From Mycobacterium sp. NBC_00419 (GTDB taxonomy: Bacteria > Actinomycetota > Actinomycetes > Mycobacteriales > Mycobacteriaceae), in contig NZ_CP107931.1 of the NCBI RefSeq assembly GCF_036023875.1, forward strand, positions 1,054,001 through 1,118,000: a stretch of 64,000 nucleotides of DNA, given 5' to 3'. The position numbers and the translations under genes were made by a program. Each line of letters begins with the position of its first letter. Within the stretch, counting starts at the first letter, position 1. Under the pieces are notes generated by a model. It saw only the letters and a list, made by a program, of their open reading frames with translations, did not search any database and had not been told where the DNA came from. Below, one piece after another: positions 45,155 to 54,249 of this stretch.

Positions 45155-47570
45155 AGCCCCCGCGCGCCGGCGCCGTGCCGATCACCCCGTCGGCTTCCAG
45201 CGCGGCCAACTCGGTGTCGGAGAGTCCGAGTTCGGTCAACACCTCGTTGTTGTGCTGGCCGAGCAGGGGCGCATGCTGCAGATGTAGCCGGTCCGGGCCG
45301 TGCGCCAGCCGAAACGGCAACGCCGAGAACCGTGCGAGCGAATTGACGGGGTGCGCAACGGTTTCAAAGAATCCGCGCGCGACAAGCTGCTCGATCTCAC
45401 CCTGCCGATGCGGCTGCATCACCTTGGCCACCGGTACCCCTGCGGGCCACAGATCGGCGACGACCTCGTCACCGCTGCGCCCGCGGCACCAGTCCGCCAG
45501 CTGCGCGTCGATGTAGTCGGCACCGTCTCGGCGTCCCGCCACCGTGGATAGCTCCGGTGCGGCCGCCCACTCCGGCTCACCGAGAGCGGCGCGCAGCGAG
45601 GCCCACTGCTCGTCGTTCGCGACGGCGATCGCGACCCAGGAGTCGTCGCGGCCGAACTCGTCGATCTCGTTCGTGCGGTACAGATTCTGCGGTGCGGCCG
45701 CCGGCCCGCGGTTACCCTCGCGCTGTAGTAGCGCCCCGTAGGCGCTGTACTCGATCACCTGCTCGGCAGCGATGGCCAGCGCGGCGTCCACCATCGCCGC
45801 TTCGACGAGTGCGCCCTTGCCGGTGCGTCTGCGGTGTTCGAGCGCCAACAGCACACCGTTGAGGGCATGCAGGCCGGCGTTGGGATCGCCCACCGAGTAC
45901 GGTTCGTACGGATTGCGGTCGGGGTAGCCGGTGAGCCAGCTGATGCCGGCCGCCGCTTCGATCACGTAGGCGAATGCGGGGTTGTCCCGCCAGGGGCCGT
46001 CCAGGCCGAAGCCCGGCATGCGCAGCATGACCACATCGGGCCGAATGCGCTGTACCGCAGAGTAATCCAGACCGAGCTGGTCTAGGACACGCGGCGTGTA
46101 GTTCTCGGCGACCACATCAGCGGTAGCGATGAGCCTGGTGAGCAGCTCGCGGCCCCGCGCGCTGGACAGGTCGAGGGTGATGTCCTTCTTGTTGGTGTTC
46201 AGCGCAGCGAAGATAGGCTGCTTCTCCCACCAGTTGTCCTCCGTCACCGGCACACCCGAGATCATCCTGGTGCCGTCGAGGCGACCTGCGGACTCGACGT
46301 GGATCACCTCGGCGCCGAGCAGCGCCATCATGTGTGTGCACGACGGACCGGCCCAGAACGTGGTGAGGTCCAGGACCCGTATTCCCTTCAGCGGCAACCG
46401 TTCCGTCGGGAAACCGGCTCGCCGCGGAACTCGGTCCGCGTTGCGCTGATGCTCGGTGTGTTCGCCCAGCCGCGGCGCCGGCGCAGGCGGGCGCAACTCG
46501 ACGCCACTGATCCGGTAGGGGTGCGCCGGCTGACGAAAGCCCGCCGGATTGCCGACGAACGACTCACGCGCACTGAAGTGGTCCAGGGACTCGATCGTGG
46601 CGCCGTTGGCGACCGGGGCGTTGGGGATGCGGAACGCCGTCGCCAGATCGCGCACTTCGTCACCGGTGTGTGCGGCCACCCACGCGTAGAGCTCCCCGGC
46701 CTTCTCGTTGGCCCGCTCGGTGATCGTCAGTGCTGACGTCTCGTCGATCCACTCCTCGTGGCCGGTCATGGAACACAGGTCGAACCACTGCTGGGCGGTG
46801 CCACAACCGATGTCCACCAGACCGTCACTGGCCTTGGCAATACCGGGCACTGTCATCCTGCGGGCATCCCGCCACGGCCGGCCCAGCATGTCGAAGTAGG
46901 TGACCGGGAAGTAGGTCAGCCCCATCACATGGCATTCCAGCATCGACAGGTCGATGAGCTCACCACCGGCGCCGCTCAGCACGCGCATCCGCGCCGCAAG
47001 GATGGCGGCGCTGGCATACGCCCCGGACAGGTAGTCGCCCACCCGCCCCCCGACGTACACCGGTGCCCGGTCAGGAGCTCCCCGACCCAGCCCGACGATG
47101 CCGCCGGACCACGCCTGCAGTGTGAATTCCGTTGCCACTCGGTCGTGCCACGGCCCCTGCAGTCCGAACGCGGTGATGGCGGCGACGATCAGGTGTGGAT
47201 GGGCCGCGTGCATCGGCGCGGGGCGCAGTCCGTCGACACCGGCCAGGCGGGACTCCGGTGACCACACGACCGCGTCGGCCGAGGCCAGCAGGTCGTCGAT
47301 CAGGTGCAGGTCGGCCGCGTCCTGGGGGTCGGCCACCACGCTCTGCTTCCCGCCGGCCAGGTAGCCGAACAGCGCGCCGTCCTCCCCCGGGCCGATGGTC
47401 GCGCCGGAGGCGGACCATCGGCGCAGCGGATCACCCTCCGGGGCTTCGACTTTGATGACGTCGGCGCCGCCGTCGGCCAACAGCTTGGTGCAGTAGCCGC
47501 CGGCGATGCCCGTCGAGAGGTCCACCACGACGAATCCGGTCAGTGGCGGTTCGGGCCGCCCTGGATCCAC
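45138..47570 (-). CDS. Tandem-domain family III (CaiB/BaiF) CoA-transferase
   Basis: 810 residues made of two CaiB-like halves (about 8-370 and 393-800). Family III transferases move CoA between carboxylates through an aspartyl anhydride. The catalytic Asp is kept in half 2 (Asp595, AAMVDAAL) but is Glu212 in half 1 (LSMLECHV), so half 1 may be structural. Rv1866 of M. tuberculosis has the same two-domain plan. Start at the GTG at 47570, 4 bases after the crotonase stop; the open frame to 47732 is overlap. Last gene of the long catabolic operon. Confidence 0.9.
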   Translation of the reverse strand: MDPGRPEPPLTGFVVVDLSTGIAGGYCTKLLADGGADVIKVEAPEGDPLRRWSASGATIGPGEDGALFGYLAGGKQSVVADPQDAADLHLIDDLLASADAVVWSPESRLAGVDGLRPAPMHAAHPHLIVAAITAFGLQGPWHDRVATEFTLQAWSGGIVGLGRGAPDRAPVYVGGRVGDYLSGAYASAAILAARMRVLSGAGGELIDLSMLECHVMGLTYFPVTYFDMLGRPWRDARRMTVPGIAKASDGLVDIGCGTAQQWFDLCSMTGHEEWIDETSALTITERANEKAGELYAWVAAHTGDEVRDLATAFRIPNAPVANGATIESLDHFSARESFVGNPAGFRQPAHPYRISGVELRPPAPAPRLGEHTEHQRNADRVPRRAGFPTERLPLKGIRVLDLTTFWAGPSCTHMMALLGAEVIHVESAGRLDGTRMISGVPVTEDNWWEKQPIFAALNTNKKDITLDLSSARGRELLTRLIATADVVAENYTPRVLDQLGLDYSAVQRIRPDVVMLRMPGFGLDGPWRDNPAFAYVIEAAAGISWLTGYPDRNPYEPYSVGDPNAGLHALNGVLLALEHRRRTGKGALVEAAMVDAALAIAAEQVIEYSAYGALLQREGNRGPAAAPQNLYRTNEIDEFGRDDSWVAIAVANDEQWASLRAALGEPEWAAAPELSTVAGRRDGADYIDAQLADWCRGRSGDEVVADLWPAGVPVAKVMQPHRQGEIEQLVARGFFETVAHPVNSLARFSALPFRLAHGPDRLHLQHAPLLGQHNNEVLTELGLSDTELAALEADGVIGTAPARGGSTAAR

Positions 47571-47574
47571 GGTT

Positions 47575-48549
47575 CTACTTCTTCTTCTTCGGCTTGGCGT
47601 CTTTGCGGCCCGACCTCGACAGCCGCCATTCCGGGGGGAACTTGGCGTCGTTGTCCTTGACCGCACCGGAGAGGCCTTCGTCGAGCGCCTCATGCATGTC
47701 CAGATCGCCGTCGTCGTGGGCGATGGCACCACCCATCGACTCGAAGTAGCCGCCGAGCAAGCTGCCCATGTACTCGCCCTGGAACTGCTTCATCACCTCG
47801 AAGAAGATCTTCTGCTGGAACACCGTGTCGGTCGGGCGGTTTCGGGCGCAGGCCTGCGCGTACTTGTCGACCTCGGCTTCGAGGTCCTCGCGGGGTACCA
47901 CGCTGTTGAGGAAGTTGCAGTCGGCCATCTCGGCGGCGGTGAACGGCCGGCCGGTGTAGACCATCTCCTGGAACTTGCGGATGCCCATCATCTGCGCCCA
48001 CCACCACATGCGGGGTCCCCACCCGTAGTAGCGGAATGACGGGTGCCCGAACAACGCGTCGTCCGAGGAGATCACCAGGTCGGCGTCGGCCGCCTGGTAG
48101 AAGTGCCATCCGTAGCAGTAACCCTTGACTTCCAGGATCGAGATCTTCTTGAAGTCCTGCAGCGTCCTGATTCCCGAGTGCGGGCTGGCATACCAGGAAC
48201 TGATGGTGGCGCCGCGCCGGAAGGAGCCCTTGGGTGGGTACTTGACCTCACCGGCGGCGATGCGGAACTCCGACAGCCGGGGGCCGTCGTCCTCGTCGTC
48301 CTGCATCTCCATGAACTCCGGCAGATCCGCTCCGCTGCCCAGGTCGTCGCCGACCCCGCGGATCACCAGGACCTTGACGTCGTCGTCGACGCCGGCCTGG
48401 TACAGCAGATCCGAGTACCGCAGCCGCGCAGCGGCGGTCGGCGCGTTGAGGAACTCGGGCCGGTCGAAGGTGATCGTGGCGATCCTGGTCTTCGGGTCCT
48501 TCTCGTAGCGGATGATCTCCTCGGCCGGCGGCCGCTTGGCCTTAGCCAT
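47575..48549 (-). CDS. Crotonase-fold enoyl-CoA hydratase/isomerase-like protein with atypical active site
   Basis: 324 residues with a Lys-rich C-terminal tail (KDAKPKKKK). The crotonase core is clear (IATITFDRPEFLNAPT; LVIRGVGDDLGSGADL). The usual catalytic Glu pair is missing: GGGxEL is replaced by YGWHFYQA, and FGxPE by FGHPS (Ser171). It may be a hydrolase, decarboxylase, C-C lyase or dehalogenase-type crotonase rather than a hydratase. The ATG overlaps the M24-like stop by 8 bases. Tight operon placement with CoA-transferase argues for a CoA thioester substrate. Confidence 0.87.
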   Translation of the reverse strand: MAKAKRPPAEEIIRYEKDPKTRIATITFDRPEFLNAPTAAARLRYSDLLYQAGVDDDVKVLVIRGVGDDLGSGADLPEFMEMQDDEDDGPRLSEFRIAAGEVKYPPKGSFRRGATISSWYASPHSGIRTLQDFKKISILEVKGYCYGWHFYQAADADLVISSDDALFGHPSFRYYGWGPRMWWWAQMMGIRKFQEMVYTGRPFTAAEMADCNFLNSVVPREDLEAEVDKYAQACARNRPTDTVFQQKIFFEVMKQFQGEYMGSLLGGYFESMGGAIAHDDGDLDMHEALDEGLSGAVKDNDAKFPPEWRLSRSGRKDAKPKKKK

Positions 48550-49669
48550 TCGCGTCGCCCCACGCTGGGCTCGACGTCAGAACCTCGGCCCCCTCGTCGG
48601 TGATCAGCACGGCATCGCGGCGGAACACCGCGCCGACGCCCGGCTCGAACACGTAGCCGGTGACGGCCAGGACCATTCCGGGCTCGAGGTGTTCAGCGGC
48701 CGCGGTTGCGGCCAGTTGCGGTGAGACCACCGGCGAGTCGAAGCCGACCCCGAGACCGTGGGCGACCGGGACGACCGGAAGTGCTTCGCCGGCAGCCTCA
48801 TACGCCGCCAGCAGCCCGGCGTTGGGTGCGCCCGGGCGGCAGGCCGCGATCAGCTCGGCGTGCAGCCGCTGCGAACGCTCGAACAGCTCCCGGCTCGCCG
48901 CGGTGACGTCGCCGACGGGCCAGGTGCGGCCCACCTCGCCGATGTAGCCCCGGTCCAGCACTGCGGAGGCGAACGCCACCAGGTCACCGTCGTGGACGCG
49001 GTCGTCGCCGCGTGCCCTACGCCACGGATGGTCCTTGGCCGTCACCCACACCGCATCCTGGTGCGCCGGGGTGCTGACTCCCCCGGCGGTCATCGCCTCC
49101 AGCAGCACCGCGGTCAGATCCTGCACCGAGGCGCCGGCGCGCACGGTGCTCAGGGCCGCGGCCAGACCGAGTTCGGCAACCCGGATGGCCTCGCGCAGCG
49201 CCTCGATCTCCTCGGCGGTCTTGACCTTCCTGGCCGCCTGCATGGCCGCCTCCCCGTCGACCAGCTCGGCGTTGGGAAACGCCAGCGGCAGCAGCTGGGC
49301 GAAGCCCGGCGACAGCGCGTCCGAACCCACCCGCCGGGCGCTGGCCGCACCCGGGATCTTCTTCAGGTTCTCGATGGTGTTCAGCGGGTTCCAGGCGATG
49401 CCGTAGAGGTTCTCGTGCGGGATGTCCTCCGGCACACCCTCGTCCCAGGTGCTCAACAGATGCACCGCACCGTTGCGCAGCAACACGCACGACGGCGCGA
49501 ACGGCCGGGTGCCGGCCACCCAGAGTTGCTGGGCACCACTGACATAGCGAATGTTGGACTGCCGGCCCAGCACCAGGACGTCGAGGTCGTGAGCTTCCAT
49601 CTGGGCCAGTGCGCGAGCCCGCCGCCCGGTGCGGAGAACGCGCTCGTCGCCCAGGACTTCAGTCGCCAT
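48542..49669 (-). CDS. M24-family protein with degraded metal site
   Basis: 375 residues, pita-bread fold of the aminopeptidase P/creatinase family (N-terminal VLVLGRQSNIRYVSGAQQLW; C-terminal AHGLGVGFDSP). Compared with its neighbour, three of five metal ligands differ: Ala234 and Glu245 replace the two Asp, and Asp351 replaces the last Glu. His304 and Glu341 remain. It is probably not a normal dinuclear peptidase and may partner the intact M24 enzyme or have changed chemistry. Its ATG overlaps the stop of that gene by 11 bases. Confidence 0.87.
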   Translation of the reverse strand: MATEVLGDERVLRTGRRARALAQMEAHDLDVLVLGRQSNIRYVSGAQQLWVAGTRPFAPSCVLLRNGAVHLLSTWDEGVPEDIPHENLYGIAWNPLNTIENLKKIPGAASARRVGSDALSPGFAQLLPLAFPNAELVDGEAAMQAARKVKTAEEIEALREAIRVAELGLAAALSTVRAGASVQDLTAVLLEAMTAGGVSTPAHQDAVWVTAKDHPWRRARGDDRVHDGDLVAFASAVLDRGYIGEVGRTWPVGDVTAASRELFERSQRLHAELIAACRPGAPNAGLLAAYEAAGEALPVVPVAHGLGVGFDSPVVSPQLAATAAAEHLEPGMVLAVTGYVFEPGVGAVFRRDAVLITDEGAEVLTSSPAWGDANG

Positions 49670-50897
49670 AGGGCGAGTACGGGTAGTCGGTCAACTTGAT
49701 CCAGCCTTCCTCGGTGATGACGATGATCTCCTCGCTGCGGTACCCGCCGGTGCCGTCCTCCCACACCACGGGTTCCAGCACCAGCACCATGCCTGCCTGC
49801 AGGACGTAGTTCTCGTCGAACTCGGCACCGAGATCGGTTCCGATCATCGGCATTTCGGCGGCGTTCACACCGATGCCATGGCCCAGATAGAAGTGCGGCA
49901 GCCAGGGCTTGGTGCCGTCGTTCGCCGCGATCGCGGCCCGGCCCAGATCTGCTGCCGTCGCACCGGCCCGGGTGACACCCAGCACCGCCGTCATGATGTC
50001 CTTCCATCGGCGGTACTGGGCCTGTTGGCGCGCAGTCGGTTCCACACCGACAGTCCAGGTCCGCCCGAAGTCCGAGCAGTACCCGCCGTAGGTGATCGAC
50101 ACGTCGGTCCACAACACGTCACCGGCCCGCAGTTCGCGTTCGGTGGACAGCAGCGGCAGCGCCAGGTCGCCGTGGGTGGTCCACACGCCGTCGGCCTTGG
50201 TGCCCGGCATGACCTGCCAGATCGGCTCGAGCATGCTGGCCACCGCACCGAGTTCGAAAGCGCGGCGCAGAAATTCGGCGGACAGGTCGATCTGGCGGAT
50301 TCCTGGGGCGAGCGCCCGCTGCACGTCGACCATGGCGGTGTCGGTGATCCGGACAGCCTTGTGGATGCAGGCGATCTCGTCGGCCGTCTTGACCGTCTTG
50401 GCGGCTCCGACGACCACCGCCGCGTCACCGGGGGCGCCGTCGGGGAACAGCCGGGTCTGGGCGCGGCGCATCGCACCGGTGAGCTCGTCGACGGCGACAC
50501 TGGTCCCCCGCGGCACCAGATCGCCCAGGGTCGTCGCGAAATGCTCGACACCTTCGTCGAATTCGAGATAGACCGGCCCGTGCACATGGTCGGCGGGCAG
50601 CTCGGTCTCCTCGGCTGCCCCCTCCCGGAACGGCAGGAACAGGTGCGGTGCCGGGTCGTCGGCAAGCACCAGCGCCACCGGACGCTCGACATGTGACAAA
50701 CCGGCGTCACCGAGCGGCCAGCTGGTGCCGGTGGCATAGGTGACGGCGTTGTTGCCCAACAGAACCAGCGCTCCGATACCGCGCTCGGTCATCGCCGCGC
50801 GCAGTCGCGCACCGGTCTCGGCACGCATCCGGGTGCGGTCGGGCTGCGTTGGGATATCGGCGAGGGACCGCACCGGTCCCGTCAGTGACGTGGTCAT
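49659..50897 (-). CDS. M24-family metallohydrolase (Xaa-Pro peptidase/creatinase-like)
   Basis: 412 residues. All five metal ligands of the M24 fold are present: Asp265, Asp276 (SITYGGYCSDFGRTW), His340 (LGHGIGV), Glu375 (LEPVVW) and Glu389 (YRSEEIIV). Relatives are proline peptidases, creatinase and ectoine hydrolase, so C-N bond hydrolysis is expected; substrate unknown. The ATG at 50897 overlaps the stop of the amidohydrolase gene (ATGA). The frame continues open to 51557 as overlap only. Confidence 0.9.
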   Translation of the reverse strand: MTTSLTGPVRSLADIPTQPDRTRMRAETGARLRAAMTERGIGALVLLGNNAVTYATGTSWPLGDAGLSHVERPVALVLADDPAPHLFLPFREGAAEETELPADHVHGPVYLEFDEGVEHFATTLGDLVPRGTSVAVDELTGAMRRAQTRLFPDGAPGDAAVVVGAAKTVKTADEIACIHKAVRITDTAMVDVQRALAPGIRQIDLSAEFLRRAFELGAVASMLEPIWQVMPGTKADGVWTTHGDLALPLLSTERELRAGDVLWTDVSITYGGYCSDFGRTWTVGVEPTARQQAQYRRWKDIMTAVLGVTRAGATAADLGRAAIAANDGTKPWLPHFYLGHGIGVNAAEMPMIGTDLGAEFDENYVLQAGMVLVLEPVVWEDGTGGYRSEEIIVITEEGWIKLTDYPYSPYGD

Positions 50898-52063
50898 GAG
50901 ACGCCCAGGAACTTTGTGATGTTGGTGCTGCAGATCTTGACCGCCGCGTCCTGGCCGACGGCGTCGACCACCGACTTGATCGACTTCTGCGAGTAGCCGA
51001 ACGTGCTCTCGTTGTGCGGATAGTCCGAGGACCACATGACGTTGTCCACGCCGATCTCGTCGAGCAGTCTCAGGCCCAGCGGATCCACCATGAACGACGC
51101 ACTCATGTGCTTGTTCCAGTAGTACCGGATGTCGTGCTCGACGCGTCGGTTGAACATGTGCTGATAGGAGGCCAGCAGATGTTCGGCGTCCTGCAGCGCG
51201 GTGGCGACCCAGGCGATGCCGCCCTCGAACCAGCCGACCCGTAGCGACGGGTGGCGGTCCAGGATGCCCGAGAACAGGTACTTGGAGAACGTCTCGCGGA
51301 ATCCGTCGACGTTGATCATCATGCCGACGACGACGCTGTTGACCTCGCACGGCGTCTTGGGCGGGGTCTCGCCGATGTGATGGGAGACCGGCAGCCCGGC
51401 CGACTCGATCTCGTCCCACACCGGGCTGAACGCAGTGCTGCCGTAGTCGATGATCTCGCCGTCGACACCCTTGCCCGGGTTGAGCGGCAGCAGGAACGTC
51501 TTGAGCCCCAACGACTTCACCTCGGCCAGGGTCCGACGGGCACCGTCGGGATCCCACCAGTTGATCAGTCCGACACCGTAGAAGTGGCCGTTGCTACGTT
51601 CCTGGACGTCGGCGATGTGCTCGTTGTAGATCCGGAACACCCGCTCGCGCAACTCCATGTTCGGGTAGTGGAACAGCGCCAGAACGGCGTTGGGGAAGGC
51701 CAGTTCCTTGTCCACGCCGTCGTCGTGCAGCTCGGCGATGCGGGCCTCGATGTTGACGGTCGCGGCGCCGGCCAGGTCGTCGTACTGCATCAGAACCCGG
51801 CTGAAGTCCAGCGGCAGGAAGGTCTGGCCCTTGGCCTTGCCGACCATGTAGGCGCCGTCCTCGTACCAGATGCGGGGCGCCTTCTCCTTGAGCTCGGGCG
51901 GGAACTTCTCGTAGAAGATGTCCTCGGACAACGAGATGTGGTTGTCGGCGGAGAACACCTCGGTGCCTGCGGGCAGCCCGTTGTCGTCGGCGGCGTGGGT
52001 GTGGCGGTCCTTGGGCGCGCCAAGGCCGCCGCTGGGATAGAGGGTGCTAGTCGGTGCTGACAT
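50894..52063 (-). CDS. Amidohydrolase-2 family metal-dependent hydrolase/decarboxylase, second copy
   Basis: 389 residues. Metal-binding pieces are SADNHISLSEDIF, the His pair in VSHHIGETPP and the Asp in MWSSDYPHNEST. Related to but clearly diverged from the copy at 42847. GGAG lies 9 bases before the ATG at 52063; longer in-frame starts to 52255 run into the P450. Members of this family decarboxylate or hydrolyse ring-derived acids. It lies 32 bases after the P450. Confidence 0.9.
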   Translation of the reverse strand: MSAPTSTLYPSGGLGAPKDRHTHAADDNGLPAGTEVFSADNHISLSEDIFYEKFPPELKEKAPRIWYEDGAYMVGKAKGQTFLPLDFSRVLMQYDDLAGAATVNIEARIAELHDDGVDKELAFPNAVLALFHYPNMELRERVFRIYNEHIADVQERSNGHFYGVGLINWWDPDGARRTLAEVKSLGLKTFLLPLNPGKGVDGEIIDYGSTAFSPVWDEIESAGLPVSHHIGETPPKTPCEVNSVVVGMMINVDGFRETFSKYLFSGILDRHPSLRVGWFEGGIAWVATALQDAEHLLASYQHMFNRRVEHDIRYYWNKHMSASFMVDPLGLRLLDEIGVDNVMWSSDYPHNESTFGYSQKSIKSVVDAVGQDAAVKICSTNITKFLGVS

Positions 52064-52095
52064 CGGTGACACTCCAATCGGGCTGTGGGGCAGGG

Positions 52096-53331
52096 TTACC
52101 AAGTAACGGGGACTTCGTAGACCCCGTAGGCGAGGTGGTCTTCCGCGAACGGGACCTCGTCGAACGGGATCGCCAACTTCATGTTGGGCATGCGGCGCAG
52201 CACAGTGGGGAACACGATCTGCATCTCGGCACGGGCCAACTGCTGGCCGACGCACTGGTGCCGGCCGTAGCCGAATCCCAGCTGCTGGCTGGCGTCACGG
52301 GTCAGATCCAGCTTGTCGGGGTCGGCGTACGTGGCGGGATCCCAGTTCGCCGGGGCGAGGTCCAGGATCACGCCCTCACCGGCCTTGATGGTCTCGCCGG
52401 CGATCTCGATGTCCTCGAGGGCCACCCGGCGCTGACCGGTCTGAATGATCGACAGGTAACGCATCAGTTCCTCGACCGCGTTCGCGATGAACTTGGGGTC
52501 CTCGGAATCACGCAGCAGCATGGCCTGTTCGGGGTTCTGCAACAACGCCAGCAGACCGAGGCCAATCATGTTGGCGGTCGTCTCGTGCCCGGCGATCAGC
52601 AGGCCGGTGCCCAGCTGCGCGGCCTCCTTGACGTCGATCTCACCGGCGTTGACGCGTTCGGCGAGATCGGAGATTGCGTCCTCGGCAGGCTCTTTGCGCT
52701 TCTTCTCCACCAGGTCGATCAGGTACTGGTGCAGCGACATCGCACCCTTTTGCATGGCATCGGCCGCGGCGTAGCGGGCAAGCCCGGCGTTGGCGTGCTC
52801 TTGGAAGAACTCGTGGTCCGAGTAGGGCACGCCGAGCATGTCGCTGATGACTCGCGTCGGCACCGGCAGGGCGATCTTCGCGACCATGTCGGCGGGTTGC
52901 GGTCCGGCCAGGATCTCGTCGATGCACTCGTCGGTGACCTGCTGGATGACACTGCGCAGTGTCTCCACCCGGCGGAAGGTGAACGGCTTGGACAGCATCC
53001 GCCGGAAACGGGTGTGCTCCTCGGCATCGGAAGTGAACACCGAACGGGGACGCTTGTCCACGGTGGCGAGCATGTGGGCGTTCCAGTGCGGGAAGCCGGC
53101 AATCCGGTCGTCGACGCTGATCCGCGCATCGGCGAACAGCGAACGGGCTGCTTCATAGCCGGTCACCAGCCACGGGGTGCTGCCGTCCCAAATCCGCGCC
53201 CGCGACAGCGGCTTGGTCTCGTTCATCTCGAGTAGCTCGGGCGGCGGGGCGAACGGACAGCTCGCGGCACGCGCCATCGGATAGTCCGGGACGGTGGACT
53301 CACCGATCGCGTCGGTCAATGTGTCAGACAT
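52096..53331 (-). CDS. Cytochrome P450 (class I, ferredoxin-linked)
   Basis: 411 residues. I-helix AGHETT (248-252 region), ExxR in EELMR (about 287-291) and the haem loop FGYGRHQC with Cys360 as ligand. Soluble bacterial P450 hydroxylating a hydrophobic substrate with electrons from the [3Fe-4S] ferredoxin encoded 3 bases upstream. GAGGAG sits 7 bases before the ATG, inside the ferredoxin gene. It resembles CYP105/107-type enzymes; subfamily not assigned. Confidence 0.93.
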   Translation of the reverse strand: MSDTLTDAIGESTVPDYPMARAASCPFAPPPELLEMNETKPLSRARIWDGSTPWLVTGYEAARSLFADARISVDDRIAGFPHWNAHMLATVDKRPRSVFTSDAEEHTRFRRMLSKPFTFRRVETLRSVIQQVTDECIDEILAGPQPADMVAKIALPVPTRVISDMLGVPYSDHEFFQEHANAGLARYAAADAMQKGAMSLHQYLIDLVEKKRKEPAEDAISDLAERVNAGEIDVKEAAQLGTGLLIAGHETTANMIGLGLLALLQNPEQAMLLRDSEDPKFIANAVEELMRYLSIIQTGQRRVALEDIEIAGETIKAGEGVILDLAPANWDPATYADPDKLDLTRDASQQLGFGYGRHQCVGQQLARAEMQIVFPTVLRRMPNMKLAIPFDEVPFAEDHLAYGVYEVPVTW

Positions 53332-53334
53332 GGC

Positions 53335-53529
53335 TCACTCCTCGACGTCGATGGCCTGGGCCGGACATGCCACGGCCGCGCGCCGCACGCTGTCGGCCAG
53401 GTCTTCAGCGGGGTTGTCGCTGCGCAGGACCACGACGCCGTCGTCGTCGCGCTGGTCGAACACCTCGGCGGCGTTGAGCACGCACTGACCCGAGGACACA
53501 CATTTGTTCTGGTCGACGGTGACCTTCAT
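53335..53529 (-). CDS. [3Fe-4S] ferredoxin
   Basis: 64 residues. Cys10, Cys16 and Cys55 (KCVSSGQC; ACPAQAI) give the C-x5-C...CP pattern of mycobacterial P450 redox partners, which bind a three-iron cluster. It probably transfers electrons from a ferredoxin reductase (not encoded here) to the P450 three bases downstream. Follows the TetR gene by 4 bases. Confidence 0.93.
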   Translation of the reverse strand: MKVTVDQNKCVSSGQCVLNAAEVFDQRDDDGVVVLRSDNPAEDLADSVRRAAVACPAQAIDVEE

Positions 53530-53533
53530 GCTG

Positions 53534-54208
53534 CTAAACCTGTCGTGTCACGGGGGCCAGCCACAGCCCGACAATTGCGTCGATGAGCCCGGAAGACGCT
53601 GCGCGCCAACTATTTACCGGCAGCGGCGAGCCTTCAGCGAGGGCCCGCTCGTATTCGGCGCAGGTGTGCATCAACAGGTTGCGCGCCATCATGTTGCGTT
53701 CGATGCGCACGGGGGCAGGCACCTCGGGCAGGCAGCGGTTGATGCCCTCCAGGACAGTGACCAGGGCAGGCAGCGCCAACGCATCGCGGGTGACCGTCTT
53801 GTGGTAGGCCGGGTCCGCCATCACCTGGGCAGCGAAGCGGGCGTACCAGGTGGGGTTGCCCAGTGCGGTCAGGTGGTCGGTCAGCGGCAACACCAGGCAT
53901 TCGACCCAGTCGCGCAGCTCGGCAGACTCCCCCACCTGGGCGACCCGCTGTTCGCGCAGCCGCTCTACCGGGATGGCGTGCTTGTGCTCGATCGCCCGGA
54001 CCAGATCGGTCTTGGTGCCGAAGTGGTATCCGACCGCGGCATTGTTGCCCTGCCCCGCGGCCTCGCTGACCTGCCGGTTGGACACCGCGAAGACGCCATG
54101 CTCGGCGAAGAGCCGCTCGGCGGCGGTCAGGATCGCTTCCCGGGTGAGACTGGCCCGATCGGTGCGGGAATTCCGGGAGGAGGTGGTCACGGTGGTCATC
54201 GTCGGCAA
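53534..54208 (-). CDS. TetR-family regulator of the P450 operon
   Basis: 224 residues from a TTG at 54208, which has GGAGGAGGG 5-6 bases upstream; the ATG at 54199 is the alternative. Helix-turn-helix LTREAILTAAERLFAEHGVFAVSNRQVSEAAGQGNNAAVGYHFGTKTDLVRAI (about 20-72). The C-terminal domain is larger than average. The imperfect palindrome at 54228-54249 lies 19 bases upstream, and a related one precedes the SDR gene at 55098, so this regulator probably controls both. Confidence 0.88.
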   Translation of the reverse strand: MPTMTTVTTSSRNSRTDRASLTREAILTAAERLFAEHGVFAVSNRQVSEAAGQGNNAAVGYHFGTKTDLVRAIEHKHAIPVERLREQRVAQVGESAELRDWVECLVLPLTDHLTALGNPTWYARFAAQVMADPAYHKTVTRDALALPALVTVLEGINRCLPEVPAPVRIERNMMARNLLMHTCAEYERALAEGSPLPVNSWRAASSGLIDAIVGLWLAPVTRQV

Positions 54209-54227
54209 GTCAACCCTCCTCCAGCGA

Positions 54228-54249
54228 TTAAGTCAAGCGATTGATTTAA
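54228..54249. promoter_or_regulatory. TetR-type operator, copy 1
   Basis: Arms TTAAGTCAA and TTGATTTAA (8 of 9 complementary) are separated by GCGA. It lies just upstream of the TetR gene and overlaps the stop codon of the SDR gene. Confidence 0.6.

Noticed and set aside
47571..47732. N-terminal extension of the CoA-transferase
   Set aside because: Overlaps the C-terminus of the crotonase in another frame; homology to CaiB begins after the GTG at 47570.
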